64,000 nucleotides of DNA from Alicycliphilus sp. UBA6560. GTDB taxonomy: Bacteria > Pseudomonadota > Gammaproteobacteria > Burkholderiales > Burkholderiaceae_C. The stretch's first letter is position 1. Each line of letters begins with the position of its first letter. The notes under the pieces are model-generated. The model did no database searches. It worked only from the letters and a program-made list of their open reading frames with translations, and had not been told where the DNA came from. This document shows positions 19,610 to 29,084 of this stretch, one piece after another. The stretch covers positions 1-64,000 of the forward strand of contig DJJU01000009.1 in NCBI GenBank assembly GCA_002434305.1, written 5' to 3'. The position numbers and the translations under genes were made by a program.

Positions 19610-19882
19610 ATGAACCTATCCGAGATCATCGCTATGTCGTCGCTAGCAGTTCTGCTGGTCGCCTGCGGCAAGTCTGAGCCGTCCAAGCCCGCCGCCGTGC
19701 CCAGCGTGGAGGAACTGGCTGCTGACCCCGTACGTTTGCGAGAACTGCGCCAGCAGTGCAAGACGGATCGTCCGACGATGGGCGACGTGCTGTGCAACCG
19801 AGTGGCCGAGGCGACGAACCGGCGTTTCCTGGGTGACGGCAAGGTGCCTTATACGCCGCCGAAGGAACCGCCGAAGTTCTGA
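19610..19882 (+). CDS. Entry-exclusion-type lipoprotein (EexN/TrbK-like)
   Basis: A 90-residue lipoprotein. The N-terminal signal ends in the lipobox LLVACG (Cys near 19). The mature part holds VPSVEELAADPVRLRELRQQC, a second Cys and RRFLGDG. ATG 19610 follows CGGAGG. The body closely resembles the TrbK-like lipoprotein encoded at 27412, including the V-P-S-V-[ED]-x-L-A-A start, so the ICE carries two paralogues. This type is thought to sit in the inner membrane and block entry of a second related element. Confidence 0.8.
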   Translation: MNLSEIIAMSSLAVLLVACGKSEPSKPAAVPSVEELAADPVRLRELRQQCKTDRPTMGDVLCNRVAEATNRRFLGDGKVPYTPPKEPPKF

Positions 19883-19926
19883 TGGTCGGTTTGCCGCAAC
19901 GCACCTGCGCGTGCCTGCGCCTTTTT

Positions 19927-19947
19927 GCGCGCTGCGCAGCAGCGCGC
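19927..19947. other. 9-bp inverted repeat before traG
   Basis: GCGCGCTGC (19927-19935) and GCAGCGCGC (19939-19947) form a perfect palindrome with a 3-nt loop, 45 bp after the lipoprotein gene in the 218-bp gap before traG. There is a T-run before it but no T-run after it on the plus strand. It could be a terminator read on the minus strand, a regulator site or part of a transfer origin. The rest of the gap shows no gene. Confidence 0.4.
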
Positions 19948-20100
19948 CCGTTGTGGCGGTCTTTCGCCCCAGTTCTTCCCTGCCGGAAACCATGCTTTTT
20001 GTGGCATCAACCTGCCGATAACGGTCTTTGACCGGCACGCCCAGCGGCACTGATCCTCACGAGGGCGGCACATGCCTGTGCCGCGATCGGAGGCTGGACG

Positions 20101-22095
20101 ATGCAGGGAACGAACGTGCTGTTCGGTCAGATTGCCGTGGTGTTCGGCATCGTGATCGCCGGCGTGTGGGGCGCCACACAATGGACCGCAGCCGCCCTTG
20201 GCTATCAAGTACGCCTTGGCTCGCCCTGGTTCGACTTCCTTGGCACGTCGATCTACCACCCCTGGAAACTGTTTGAGTGGTGGTTCTTCTTCGGGGCCTA
20301 TGCAACGGAAGTATTCGACACCGGCGGCGCCATCGCCGGCGCCAGCGGCATGGTCGCCGTGGGCGTTGCCATCGCCATGTCGGTCTGGCGCTCGCGCCAA
20401 GCTCGCCTCGTCACCACCTACGGCTCTGCGCGCTGGGCTAAGGCGCAGGACATTCTCAAAGCGGGCCTCACGCAACCGGCCGGCGTGTTCCTCGGCCAGC
20501 ACGACCGCCAGTACCTGCGGCATGAAGGCCCGGAACACGTCCTGACCTTCGCGCCTACGCGCTCGGGCAAGGGCGTCGGCCTCGTGGTGCCGACGCTGCT
20601 TTCCTGGCCCGCGTCCGCCGTCGTCCACGACATCAAGGGCGAGAACTGGCAGATCACCGCAGGCTGGCGCTCGCGTTTCTCGCATTGCCTGCTGTTCAAC
20701 CCGACCGATGCGAAGTCGGCGGCCTACAACCCGCTGCTGGAGGTTCGGCGCGGCGCGCATGAGGTGCGCGACGTTCAGAACATCGCGGACATTCTGGTCG
20801 ATCCCGAAGGTGCGCTGGAGAAGCGCAACCATTGGGAAAAGACCAGTCATGCGCTGCTGGTCGGGGCCATTCTGCATGTCCTCTACGCAGGCGAAGACAA
20901 GACGCTGCGCGGCGTCGCCAACTTTCTGTCCGACCCGGCCAGCCCGTTCGAGCTGACCTTGCACCGGATGATGACCATGCCGCACCTCGGCGCTGGGCCG
21001 CATCCGGTCGTCGCATCGGCGGCGCGCGAGGTACTCAACAAGTCGGACAACGAGCGTTCCGGCGTGTTGAGCACGGCCATGTCGTTCCTCGGCCTGTACC
21101 GCGACCCTACGGTGGCCAAAGTCACGTCGCGCTGCGACTGGCGCATTGCCGACCTGATCGCGGCAGAGCATCCGCTGTCGCTGTATCTGGTCGTGCCGCC
21201 TTCGGACATTTCGCGGACGAAGCCGCTCATCCGCCTGATCCTCAACCAGATCGGCCGGCGCCTCACCGAATCGCTCGATGGCTCCGACGGCATCGAGCGC
21301 CGCCACAAGCTGCTGCTGATGCTCGATGAGTTCCCGGCGCTGGGACGCCTGGACTTTTTCGAGACGGCGCTGGCCTTCATGGCGGGCTACGGCATCCGCA
21401 GCTTCCTCATCGCGCAGTCGCTCAACCAGATCGACAAAGCCTACGGCCAGAACCATTCGATCCTGGACAACTGCCACGTTCGGGTGACGTTCGCCACGAA
21501 CGACGAACGCACGGCCAAACGTATTTCCGAAACGCTCGGCACAGCCACCGAACTGCGCGCCCAGCGCAACTACGCGGGCCACCGGCTCGCGCCGTGGCTG
21601 GGCCACCTGATGGTGTCGCGCCAGGAAACCGCGCGCCCGCTGCTGACGCCGGGCGAAGTCATGCAGCTTCCGCCTGATGAGGCGGTGGTCATGGTGTCCA
21701 GCGTGGCGCCGATCAAGGCCAAGAAGCTGCGCTACTACGCGGACAGCAATTTCAAGCATCGCGTGCTGCCGCCGCCCACGCTGGCAGACGGGCAGCACGC
21801 CGACGCGCCGCCGGCCCGCGCCGATGACTGGAGCGGGCTGGCGATTCCTGCGGTGCCCGCACCTCTCGTCGCGGAGACCGTTGGCGACCTTGGCAGCGCC
21901 GATGACGGCGGCCCGCGTCGCCAGCCCGAACTCTCCGAAACCGTCGCCTACGACCCCGAACAGGCCGCTCCTATGGCCGATCTCGACCTACTCGATGACG
22001 ACGACCCGCTTCCCCTTTCTCGCCAGCTCGATCCAATCATGCAGCGCACGGCACGGCTGGCTTCCCTCGACCCTGACGACGGAATCGAGCTATGA
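20101..22095 (+). CDS. traG: TraG/VirD4-type coupling ATPase
   Basis: A 664-residue type IV coupling protein. Membrane segments lie at about 8-30 and 75-95. The Walker A motif is in APTRSGKGVG (about 151-160) and the Walker B motif is LLLMLDEFPALG (about 405-416). It recruits the relaxase-DNA complex and hands it to the Trb channel. The C-terminal 120 residues are acidic and variable (DLDLLDDDDPLP). It starts the long transfer operon, and its stop overlaps the CopG-like gene (ATGA). Confidence 0.95.
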   Translation: MQGTNVLFGQIAVVFGIVIAGVWGATQWTAAALGYQVRLGSPWFDFLGTSIYHPWKLFEWWFFFGAYATEVFDTGGAIAGASGMVAVGVAIAMSVWRSRQARLVTTYGSARWAKAQDILKAGLTQPAGVFLGQHDRQYLRHEGPEHVLTFAPTRSGKGVGLVVPTLLSWPASAVVHDIKGENWQITAGWRSRFSHCLLFNPTDAKSAAYNPLLEVRRGAHEVRDVQNIADILVDPEGALEKRNHWEKTSHALLVGAILHVLYAGEDKTLRGVANFLSDPASPFELTLHRMMTMPHLGAGPHPVVASAAREVLNKSDNERSGVLSTAMSFLGLYRDPTVAKVTSRCDWRIADLIAAEHPLSLYLVVPPSDISRTKPLIRLILNQIGRRLTESLDGSDGIERRHKLLLMLDEFPALGRLDFFETALAFMAGYGIRSFLIAQSLNQIDKAYGQNHSILDNCHVRVTFATNDERTAKRISETLGTATELRAQRNYAGHRLAPWLGHLMVSRQETARPLLTPGEVMQLPPDEAVVMVSSVAPIKAKKLRYYADSNFKHRVLPPPTLADGQHADAPPARADDWSGLAIPAVPAPLVAETVGDLGSADDGGPRRQPELSETVAYDPEQAAPMADLDLLDDDDPLPLSRQLDPIMQRTARLASLDPDDGIEL

Positions 22096-22538
22096 CCCAA
22101 CACCGCCTCAACGTGTTCATCCAGCCTGAGCATGGCAAGCGGCTCGACGAGCTGGCCGCCAAGAAAGGCGTATCCAAGTCCAGCATCGTCGCTGCTGCCT
22201 TGGCATCGTGGCTGTCGCCCGATGCCGCCGACCAGCGCGAAGCAGCGATTGCCAAGCGCCTGGATCGCCTGGCACGCCACGCCGAGCGCCTGGAGCGCGA
22301 CCAGAACATCCAGATCGAGACGCTGGCACTGTTCATCCGCTACTTCCTCACGGTGAGCACGCCCGTGCCCGAAGCGCATCAGGACGCAGCGCGCGCCCAG
22401 GGCAAGGCGCGCTTCGAGCAGTTCGTGGAGCAGTTGGGCCGCCATCTGCTACGCGGGCGCAGCTTGGTACGCGACGTTGTGGAGGAGTTGCATCCAGACC
22501 TCTCGCGTATGAATACCGCGAAGGAGCGCACGTCATGA
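22092..22538 (+). CDS. CopG-family ribbon-helix-helix protein between traG and trbB
   Basis: A 148-residue protein. Its first 45 residues form a CopG/MetJ-type ribbon-helix-helix domain ([33 protein letters not shown]). A long charged helix follows, probably a coiled coil (about 50-80). It is conserved between traG and trbB in this ICE family. It may autoregulate the operon or help the relaxosome, and its position does not decide between these. It overlaps both neighbours by four bases. Confidence 0.82.
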   Translation: MTQHRLNVFIQPEHGKRLDELAAKKGVSKSSIVAAALASWLSPDAADQREAAIAKRLDRLARHAERLERDQNIQIETLALFIRYFLTVSTPVPEAHQDAARAQGKARFEQFVEQLGRHLLRGRSLVRDVVEELHPDLSRMNTAKERTS

Positions 22539-23572
22539 GTGCCGCTCCTTCCTCCTTTGCGGCCACGTCGCTGGATCGCCGCATCCAGATGCTGCGCACG
22601 GCGATGGGGCCGCTGATCGCCGCCGCGCTGGAAGACCCGGACGTGGTGGAAATCATGCTCAACCCGGATCGCACCTTGTGGATTGACCGGCTTTCGTCGG
22701 GCCGCACGCCGATGGGCGTGGAACTGTCCGAGGCCGATGGCGAGCGGATCATCCGCCTCGTGGCCGCCCACGTCGGCGCGGAAGTCCATCGCGGCCAGCC
22801 GCTGCTGTCCGCCGAATTGCCCGAAACCGGCGAACGCTTCGAGGGCATCTTGCCGCCAGCAGCGCCGGGGCCGGCCTTCGCGCTGCGCAAACGGGCCATC
22901 GGCGTCATTCCTCTATCGCGCCACATCGAGAACGGAATGATGACCGCCGCGCAGGCGGGCTTGCTGGTGCGCGCCGTGCGCGAGCGCCAGAACATCCTGA
23001 TCGCCGGTGGCACCAGCACGGGCAAGACCACGCTCGCCAATGCCTTGCTCGCCGAGATCGCCGCCACCGGCGACCGCGTGCTGGTGCTCGAAGACACGGT
23101 GGAGCTGCAATGCGCTGCGCGTGACCATGTGCCGCTGCGCACGCGCGCGGGCGTGGTGTCGATGACCGAGCTGGTGCGTTCGTCCATGCGCCTGCGCCCC
23201 GATCGCGTCGTCGTCGGCGAGGTTCGCGGCGCCGAGGCGCTGGATCTCATCAAGGTGTGGGGTACAGGTCATCCAGGCGGCATCGCCACCATCCACGCCG
23301 GCTCCGCATTGGGCGCATTGCTGCGCCTGGAGCAACTGATTCTCGAAGTGGCGGTGAACCCGCCCCGTGCGCTGATCGCGGAAGCGGTCAACGTGGTCAT
23401 CCACATCGCTGGGCGCGGGCGCAAGCGCCGCATCGAGAGCATCGCCCGCGTCGTCGGCTTCGATGGCGCTGGGTATCACCTGGCGGATGCGCTGGAGGCT
23501 CCATTCCCGGAGCTGCTGCCGCAGTCCGACCTTTCCTCCCTGTCCCCTGACCACTCTGGAGAACTTCCATGA
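22535..23572 (+). CDS. trbB: TrbB, VirB11-type conjugal transfer ATPase
   Basis: A 345-residue hexameric traffic ATPase of the VirB11/TrbB class. The Walker A motif is [14 protein letters not shown] (about 157-170), followed by a Walker B region ([14 protein letters not shown]) and the His box ([11 protein letters not shown]). It is cytoplasmic and energises pilus assembly and DNA transfer at the base of the Trb channel. ATG 22535 overlaps the stop of the CopG-like gene, which fixes the start. The frame is open much further upstream only by chance. Confidence 0.94.
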   Translation: MSAAPSSFAATSLDRRIQMLRTAMGPLIAAALEDPDVVEIMLNPDRTLWIDRLSSGRTPMGVELSEADGERIIRLVAAHVGAEVHRGQPLLSAELPETGERFEGILPPAAPGPAFALRKRAIGVIPLSRHIENGMMTAAQAGLLVRAVRERQNILIAGGTSTGKTTLANALLAEIAATGDRVLVLEDTVELQCAARDHVPLRTRAGVVSMTELVRSSMRLRPDRVVVGEVRGAEALDLIKVWGTGHPGGIATIHAGSALGALLRLEQLILEVAVNPPRALIAEAVNVVIHIAGRGRKRRIESIARVVGFDGAGYHLADALEAPFPELLPQSDLSSLSPDHSGELP

Positions 23573-23946
23573 CGCACGCTGATGCTTTCCGTATTTCCGC
23601 AAATCCGTTTCCTCGGCCCGCACGGCTGGATGGCCTGGCTTGCCCGGCCATGCCGGGCTTGATGCTCGCGGCGCTGATGTTGCTGCTCGCAGGCACCGCG
23701 CAGGCCGCGGGTTCCTCGATGCCCTGGGAAGGGCCGCTGCAATCCATCCTTGAATCCATCCAGGGGCCGGTGGCGCGCATCGTTGCGGTCATCATCATCA
23801 TCGCCACGGGCTTGGCGCTTGCCTTCGGCGATACCTCGGGCGGGTTCCGCAAGTTGATCCAGATCGTGTTTGGCCTGTCCATCGCGTTCGCCGCTTCGAG
23901 CTTCTTCCTGTCGTTCTTCAGCTTCTCCGGTGGGGCCGTCGTATGA
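23569..23946 (+). CDS. trbC: TrbC, conjugative pilin precursor
   Basis: A 125-residue VirB2/TrbC-type major pilin. The long leader ends near GTAQAAG (about residue 46). The mature part has two hydrophobic helices (IVAVIIIIATGLALAFG and a Phe-rich second helix) linked by a short basic loop. It is the likely substrate of the TraF peptidase at 2238. It overlaps trbB and trbD by four bases each. Confidence 0.9.
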   Translation: MTHADAFRISANPFPRPARLDGLACPAMPGLMLAALMLLLAGTAQAAGSSMPWEGPLQSILESIQGPVARIVAVIIIIATGLALAFGDTSGGFRKLIQIVFGLSIAFAASSFFLSFFSFSGGAVV

Positions 23947-24215
23947 ACGGCTCACACGATGGAATGCCCGGCTTCGAGGTGCCGCTGCATCGGTCTCTGA
24001 CCGAACCGATCCTGATGGGCGGCGCTCCGCGCACCGTGGCCATCACCAACGGCACCTTGGCCGCTGCCGTGGGCCTGGGCTTGCAGATGTGGATTCCAGG
24101 CGTGGTGCTCTGGATCGTCGGCTATTCGCTGGCGGTCTGGGGTGCGCGTGTCGATCCGCAGTTCATGGCCGTGTTCGCGCGGCACATCAAGCACCGGCCG
24201 CTGCTGGACGTGTGA
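23943..24215 (+). CDS. trbD: TrbD, VirB3-like inner-membrane protein
   Basis: A 90-residue VirB3-type protein with the family's N-terminal polar part (GFEVPLHRSLTEPILMGGAP) and two adjacent membrane helices at about 30-70. It is an inner-membrane component that works with the TrbE ATPase in assembling the pilus. It overlaps trbC by four bases and ends 9 bp before trbE. Confidence 0.9.
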   Translation: MNGSHDGMPGFEVPLHRSLTEPILMGGAPRTVAITNGTLAAAVGLGLQMWIPGVVLWIVGYSLAVWGARVDPQFMAVFARHIKHRPLLDV

Positions 24216-24224
24216 GGTGATGCC

Positions 24225-26678
24225 ATGCTGAACCTTGCCGAATATCGCCAGCGCCCGGCCTTGCTCGCCGACTGGTTGCCCTGGGCCGGGCTGATCGCAC
24301 CGGGCGTCGTCTTGAACAAGGACGGCAGTTTCCAGCGCACGGCCCGGTTTCGCGGGCCTGACCTCGATAGCGCAACGCAAGGCGAACTGATTGCCACGAC
24401 GGCGCGCTTGAACAACGCACTGCGTCGCATGGGTTCGGGCTGGGCGCTGTTCATCGAAGCCGAGCGCCGGCCCGCAGCCGACTATCCGCACTCGGAGTTT
24501 TCCGAGCCGCTGTCGTGGCTGGTGGACGAGGAACGCCGCGCTACGTTCGAGGACTCGGGCAACCACTTCGAGAGCGGCTACCACCTGACGCTGGTGTACC
24601 TGCCGCCCGAGGAATCACGCGCCCGCGCCGCCGGGATGCTGTACGAGAACCGGCCCACCGAAGGCGTGGACTGGCGCGAGCGCCTGACGGCCTTCGTGGC
24701 GGAAACCGATCGCGTCTTCGACCTCCTCGATGGCGTGATGCCGGAAATCGCCTGGCTCGATGACGGCCAGACGCTGACCTATCTGCACTCGACCATCTCC
24801 ACGCGGCACTACCGCGTCAGCGTGCCCGAAGTGCCATTCCACATCGACGCGCTGCTGACGGATTCCGCACTGGTTGGCGGCCTGGCGCCCATGCTGGGCG
24901 ATCAGCACCTGCGCGTGGTGTCGGTGCGGGGCTTCCCGACCTCGACCTGGCCGGGGATTCTGGACGACCTCAACCGCCTCGGCTTTGGCTATCGCTGGTC
25001 AACCCGGTTCCTCTGCATGGACAAAGCCGATGCGGAAAAGGAACTTTCCCGCCTGCGCCGCCAATGGTTCGCCAAGCGCAAGAACGTCGTCGCGCTGCTG
25101 CGCGAAACCATCTTCCAGCAGGAAACCCCGCTGGTTGATACCGACGCCAGCAACAAATCAGCCGATGCCGATGCCGCGTTACAGGAACTGGGCAGCGACC
25201 AGGTGGCCTTCGGCTATGTCACCACCACGGTGACGGTGCTCGACGCCGACCCGGCGAAGGCCGACGAGAAGCTGCGCATGGTGGAGCGGGTGATTCAAGG
25301 GCGCGGCTTCGTGACGATCCCCGAAACCTTGAACGCGGTGGAGGCGTGGCTGTCGTCGATTCCCAGCCACGCCTACGCGAACGTGCGCCAACCCATCGTC
25401 TCAACGCTGAATCTGGCGCACATGATGCCGGTGTCGGCGGTATGGGCCGGCCCGGCGAAGAACGCGCATCTTGATGGCCCACCGCTGATCGTGACCCGCA
25501 CCGAGGGCGCGACGCCGTTCCGGCTGGTCACGCACATCGGCGACGTGGGCCATACCTTGGTGGCCGGCCCGACCGGCATGGGCAAGTCGGTGCTGCTCGC
25601 CACGTTGGCGATGCAGTTCCGCCGCTATCGCGGCTCGCGCATCTTCGCCTTCGACATGGGCCGCTCCGTGCGGGCCACCATCCTCGGCCTAGGCGGCGAG
25701 CACTACGACTTGGGCACGGATGGAGAGATCGCCTTCCAGCCGCTGGCGCGTATCGACCGTGAGGGCTACCGCACCTGGGCCGCCGAATGGATCGAGGGTC
25801 GCTTGCTGCACGAAGGCGTGGCAGTTGGCCCCGACGAGAAGGCCGCCATCTGGTCGGCGCTGGGAAGCCTGGCCGGTGCGCCGGTGGAGCAGCGCACGAT
25901 GACGGGGCTTTCCGTGCTCCTGCAATCAAACACGCTGCGCCAGGCGCTTGCGCCTTACGTTCTGGGTGGCGCGCACGGCAAGCTGCTGGACGCCGACCAT
26001 GACCGTCTCGGCATGGCCGACGTGCAGTGCTTCGAGATGGAGGAGCTGATGCACAGCAAGGCCGCCGTCATGGCCGTGCTGCATTACCTCTTTGCGCGCT
26101 TCGACGAGCGTTTCGACGGTGCGCCCACGCTGCTGATCCTTGATGAGGCGTGGCTGTTCCTCGATGACCCGGTATTCGCGGCCCGCATCCGCCAGTGGCT
26201 CAAGACACTGCGCAAGAAGAACGTCAGCGTCATCTTCGCAACGCAGAGCCTCGCCGACATCAAGGATTCGAGCATCGCGCCCGCGATCATCGAGAGCTGC
26301 GCGAGTCGGATTTTCTTGCCCAACCCGCAGGCGACCGAGCCGCAGATTCGCACGATCTACGAGGGCTTCGGCCTCAACAGGCGGCAGATCGAAATCGTCG
26401 CCACCGCACAGCCCAAGCGCGACTACTACTACCAATCCCGCCTCGGCAACCGCCTGTTCGACCTCGACCTGGGGCCGGCGGCGCTCGCCTTCGCGGGCGC
26501 GTCCACGCCGCAAGACCAGCGCGACATGGACGCGATGCTAGCCGACGCCGGCGCACCCGGCTTCGCGGGCGCCTGGCTGCGCCATCGCGGCCTCGATTGG
26601 GCGGCCGATCTGCTGCCCTCGTTCCCCGGCCACGTGCCGGGTTCCCTCGCCAACCAACCCCTGGAGAACCTGCCATGA
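24225..26678 (+). CDS. trbE: TrbE, VirB4-type conjugal transfer ATPase
   Basis: An 817-residue VirB4/TrbE ATPase, the largest energy component of the mating-pair channel. The N-terminal CagE/TrbE domain runs to about residue 400. The Walker A motif is GPTGMGKSVLL near 447-457 and the Walker B motif is TLLILDEAWLF near 633-643. A later FATQSLADI segment matches the family. It lies at the inner face of the cytoplasmic membrane. It overlaps trbJ by four bases. Confidence 0.95.
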   Translation: MLNLAEYRQRPALLADWLPWAGLIAPGVVLNKDGSFQRTARFRGPDLDSATQGELIATTARLNNALRRMGSGWALFIEAERRPAADYPHSEFSEPLSWLVDEERRATFEDSGNHFESGYHLTLVYLPPEESRARAAGMLYENRPTEGVDWRERLTAFVAETDRVFDLLDGVMPEIAWLDDGQTLTYLHSTISTRHYRVSVPEVPFHIDALLTDSALVGGLAPMLGDQHLRVVSVRGFPTSTWPGILDDLNRLGFGYRWSTRFLCMDKADAEKELSRLRRQWFAKRKNVVALLRETIFQQETPLVDTDASNKSADADAALQELGSDQVAFGYVTTTVTVLDADPAKADEKLRMVERVIQGRGFVTIPETLNAVEAWLSSIPSHAYANVRQPIVSTLNLAHMMPVSAVWAGPAKNAHLDGPPLIVTRTEGATPFRLVTHIGDVGHTLVAGPTGMGKSVLLATLAMQFRRYRGSRIFAFDMGRSVRATILGLGGEHYDLGTDGEIAFQPLARIDREGYRTWAAEWIEGRLLHEGVAVGPDEKAAIWSALGSLAGAPVEQRTMTGLSVLLQSNTLRQALAPYVLGGAHGKLLDADHDRLGMADVQCFEMEELMHSKAAVMAVLHYLFARFDERFDGAPTLLILDEAWLFLDDPVFAARIRQWLKTLRKKNVSVIFATQSLADIKDSSIAPAIIESCASRIFLPNPQATEPQIRTIYEGFGLNRRQIEIVATAQPKRDYYYQSRLGNRLFDLDLGPAALAFAGASTPQDQRDMDAMLADAGAPGFAGAWLRHRGLDWAADLLPSFPGHVPGSLANQPLENLP

Positions 26679-27400
26679 AGAAGCGCCTTCTTGCCGCTGC
26701 CGTCGCGGCCATGCTTTGCACCGCCACCGCCCATGCGCAATGGGTCGTGATCGACCCCACGAACCTCGTGCAGAACACGCTGACCGCGATCCGCACGCTG
26801 GAACAGATCAACAACCAGATCCAGCAACTCCAGAACGAAGCGCAGATGCTGATGAACCAAGCGCGCAACCTCGCCAGCCTGCCATCCAGCGTGGTCGGCC
26901 AGTTGCGCGCCAATCTGGCGACCACGCAGCGGCTGATCGCCCAAGCCAGAGGACTGGCCTACGACGTGACGAATCTGGATCGGGAGTTCCAGCGCCTGTA
27001 TCCCGAGCAATACGCCGCCACCGTCAGCGGCAACCAGATGTACCGCGACGCGCAGGAGCGCTGGAAGAACACGCTCAACGGCCTGCAAACCACCATGCAG
27101 ATGCAGGCCCAGGCGTCGCAGAACCTGAATGATGACGAAGGCGTGCTGGCTGACCTCGTGGGCAAGAGCCAGTCGGCAGTTGGGGCCTTACAGGCAATGC
27201 AGGCCATGAACCAGTTGCTGGCCCTGCAAGCCAAGCAGTCCATCCAGACGCAGCGCCTGAGCATCACCCAGGATCGCGCCGCTTCGTTGGAGCTGGCGCG
27301 GCAGGCCGCCGCCGTGGAGCGGGGCCGCGAGGTGAACCGGCGCTTCCTGGGTGAAGGCACGCCGTACACGCCGCAGTCCGTCGATTTCTACGGCCATTGA
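26675..27400 (+). CDS. trbJ: TrbJ, VirB5-like periplasmic/pilus protein
   Basis: A 241-residue secreted protein. A signal peptide (cleavage after TAHA, about residue 21) is followed by long Gln/Asn-rich helices (EQINNQIQQLQNEAQMLMNQ and the QMQAQASQNL region) typical of VirB5/TrbJ proteins, which sit at the pilus tip or in the periplasm. ATG 26675 overlaps the trbE stop and starts the signal peptide. The C-terminus ends RRFLGEGTPYTPQSV, similar in wording to the exclusion lipoprotein RRFLGDGKVPYTPP at 19610. Confidence 0.92.
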   Translation: MKKRLLAAAVAAMLCTATAHAQWVVIDPTNLVQNTLTAIRTLEQINNQIQQLQNEAQMLMNQARNLASLPSSVVGQLRANLATTQRLIAQARGLAYDVTNLDREFQRLYPEQYAATVSGNQMYRDAQERWKNTLNGLQTTMQMQAQASQNLNDDEGVLADLVGKSQSAVGALQAMQAMNQLLALQAKQSIQTQRLSITQDRAASLELARQAAAVERGREVNRRFLGEGTPYTPQSVDFYGH

Positions 27401-27411
27401 CGAGTGCTGCC

Positions 27412-27735
27412 ATGACACGCGCGCCTGCTCTCTGCGGTTTTGTGCTCCTGCTGGCCGGCTGCGGCCAGCAGGAGGTGCCTTCGGTTGATGCGCTCGCGGC
27501 CCATCCGGCGCGGCTGCGCTTGCTCAAGGAGCAATGCCGCGCGGGTCAGCTCGGCGGCGCGTTATGCGCGCAGGTGGTCAAGGCCGACCTACGCCGCTTT
27601 TTCTCCGGCAAGGCCGGGCCTGATGAGTACCGGACGCTGGCCGAATTGCCGCCGATTCCGGCCAGCTTCGATGAACCCACCGAAGACGGCGGGGCGGTGG
27701 CAGCGGCCTTGCCGTGGCAGGAGGACTCGCCATGA
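27412..27735 (+). CDS. trbK: TrbK-like entry-exclusion lipoprotein
   Basis: A 107-residue lipoprotein with the lipobox LLLAGCG (Cys near 17) followed by VPSVDALAAHPARLRLLKEQC. By analogy with RP4 TrbK it should sit in the inner membrane and prevent uptake of a second copy. ATG 27412 gives a compact signal peptide. It shares most of its body with the lipoprotein encoded at 19610 and has an extra acidic C-terminus. It overlaps trbL by four bases. Confidence 0.85.
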   Translation: MTRAPALCGFVLLLAGCGQQEVPSVDALAAHPARLRLLKEQCRAGQLGGALCAQVVKADLRRFFSGKAGPDEYRTLAELPPIPASFDEPTEDGGAVAAALPWQEDSP

Positions 27736-29066
27736 ATGACATTTCGATCATTGATCGCTTCCTTGATGTGTTCTCGCGCTACATCGACTCGGGCTTCGGG
27801 CTGCTGCACGGGGAGGTGGCGTTCCTTACGGCCACGCTGATCGTCATCGACATGACGCTCGCCGGGCTGTTCTGGGCCATGAGTCATGCCAGCGGCCAGG
27901 GCGAGGACGTGATCGCCAAGCTGATCCGCAAGGTGCTTTATGTCGGTGCCTTCGCCTACATCATCGGCAACTTCAACACCTTGGCGAGCATCGTGTTCCG
28001 CTCGTTCGCCGGGCTGGGCCTGACGGCCAGCGGCTCGACCCTGAGCATGGGTAACTTCTTGCAGCCGGGACGGCTCGCCAAAGTGGGCATCGACGCCGGG
28101 GCGCCCATTCTTGAGCAGATCAAGGAGATGGCGGGCTTCCCCGAGGTGTTCATTCACATCATGCCCATCGTCGTGCTGTTCTTCGCATGGATGGTGGTCA
28201 TCGTCAGCTTCTTCGTGCTGGCGGTGCAGCTCTTCGTGACGCTGATCGAGTTCAAGCTGACCACGCTGGCGGGCTTCGTGCTGGTGCCGTTCGCCCTCTG
28301 GAACAAGACGGCGTTCCTGGCCGAGAAGGTGTTGGGCAACGTGGTGTCCTCGGGCATCAAGGTTCTGGTGCTGGCCGTCATCGTTGGCATCGGCTCGGGG
28401 CTGTTCTCCGAGTTCAACATACCGGCCGGTTCGGAGCCTTCGATCGACCGGGCGTTGGTCATCATGCTGGCCTCGCTCGCCATGCTGGCCCTGGGCATCT
28501 TCGGGCCGGGCATTGCGACTGGGCTGGTGTCCGGTGGCCCGCAGCTCGGCGCGGGCGCGATGGCTGGTGCTGCTATCGGCGCAGCCGGAACCGCCGTGGC
28601 AGTCGGTGCCGCGGCTACGGGCGTCGGCAGTGCTGTGGCGGCTGGGGCACGCATGGCACCCGCCGTCGCCCGCTCGATGGCATCGACGGCCAGCAGCGCC
28701 AGGTCGGCGTACCAGGCGGGCTCCGCCTCGGCCGGTGGTGGCCTCAAGGGCGCCGCCGCTGGTGTGGGCAATGTGGCCAAGACCGGTGCGCAGGCGGCCG
28801 GGCAGAAGGTGGCCGACGGGGCGCGCTCGATGAAAGAGCGCATGGCGGCGGCTTTTCGGCCTGACGACACGCCGGCATCCGGCGCCGCACCCGCCGGGCC
28901 TGACGCTGCCGGCTCATCTCCGTCCGCCGAGCAACCCGCCTGGGCCGAGCGCCTGCATCGCAAGCAGCAGCTTACCCATGCCGCAACCACCGCCGCCCAC
29001 ACGCTGCGCGGCGGCGATGGTGGCAGCTCCAGCCAGGGGCCGAGCCTGCGCGATTCCGATTCCTGA
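27732..29066 (+). CDS. trbL: TrbL, VirB6-like polytopic membrane protein
   Basis: A 444-residue VirB6/TrbL-type inner-membrane protein. About six membrane helices fill the first 270 residues. A Gly/Ala-rich and then Ser/Ala/Pro-rich cytoplasmic tail follows (from about 275), as is normal for TrbL. It forms part of the channel through which DNA leaves. ATG 27732 overlaps the stop of trbK. Confidence 0.93.
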   Translation: MNDISIIDRFLDVFSRYIDSGFGLLHGEVAFLTATLIVIDMTLAGLFWAMSHASGQGEDVIAKLIRKVLYVGAFAYIIGNFNTLASIVFRSFAGLGLTASGSTLSMGNFLQPGRLAKVGIDAGAPILEQIKEMAGFPEVFIHIMPIVVLFFAWMVVIVSFFVLAVQLFVTLIEFKLTTLAGFVLVPFALWNKTAFLAEKVLGNVVSSGIKVLVLAVIVGIGSGLFSEFNIPAGSEPSIDRALVIMLASLAMLALGIFGPGIATGLVSGGPQLGAGAMAGAAIGAAGTAVAVGAAATGVGSAVAAGARMAPAVARSMASTASSARSAYQAGSASAGGGLKGAAAGVGNVAKTGAQAAGQKVADGARSMKERMAAAFRPDDTPASGAAPAGPDAAGSSPSAEQPAWAERLHRKQQLTHAATTAAHTLRGGDGGSSSQGPSLRDSDS

Positions 29067-29084
29067 TCCTCAAGGAGAACCCCC

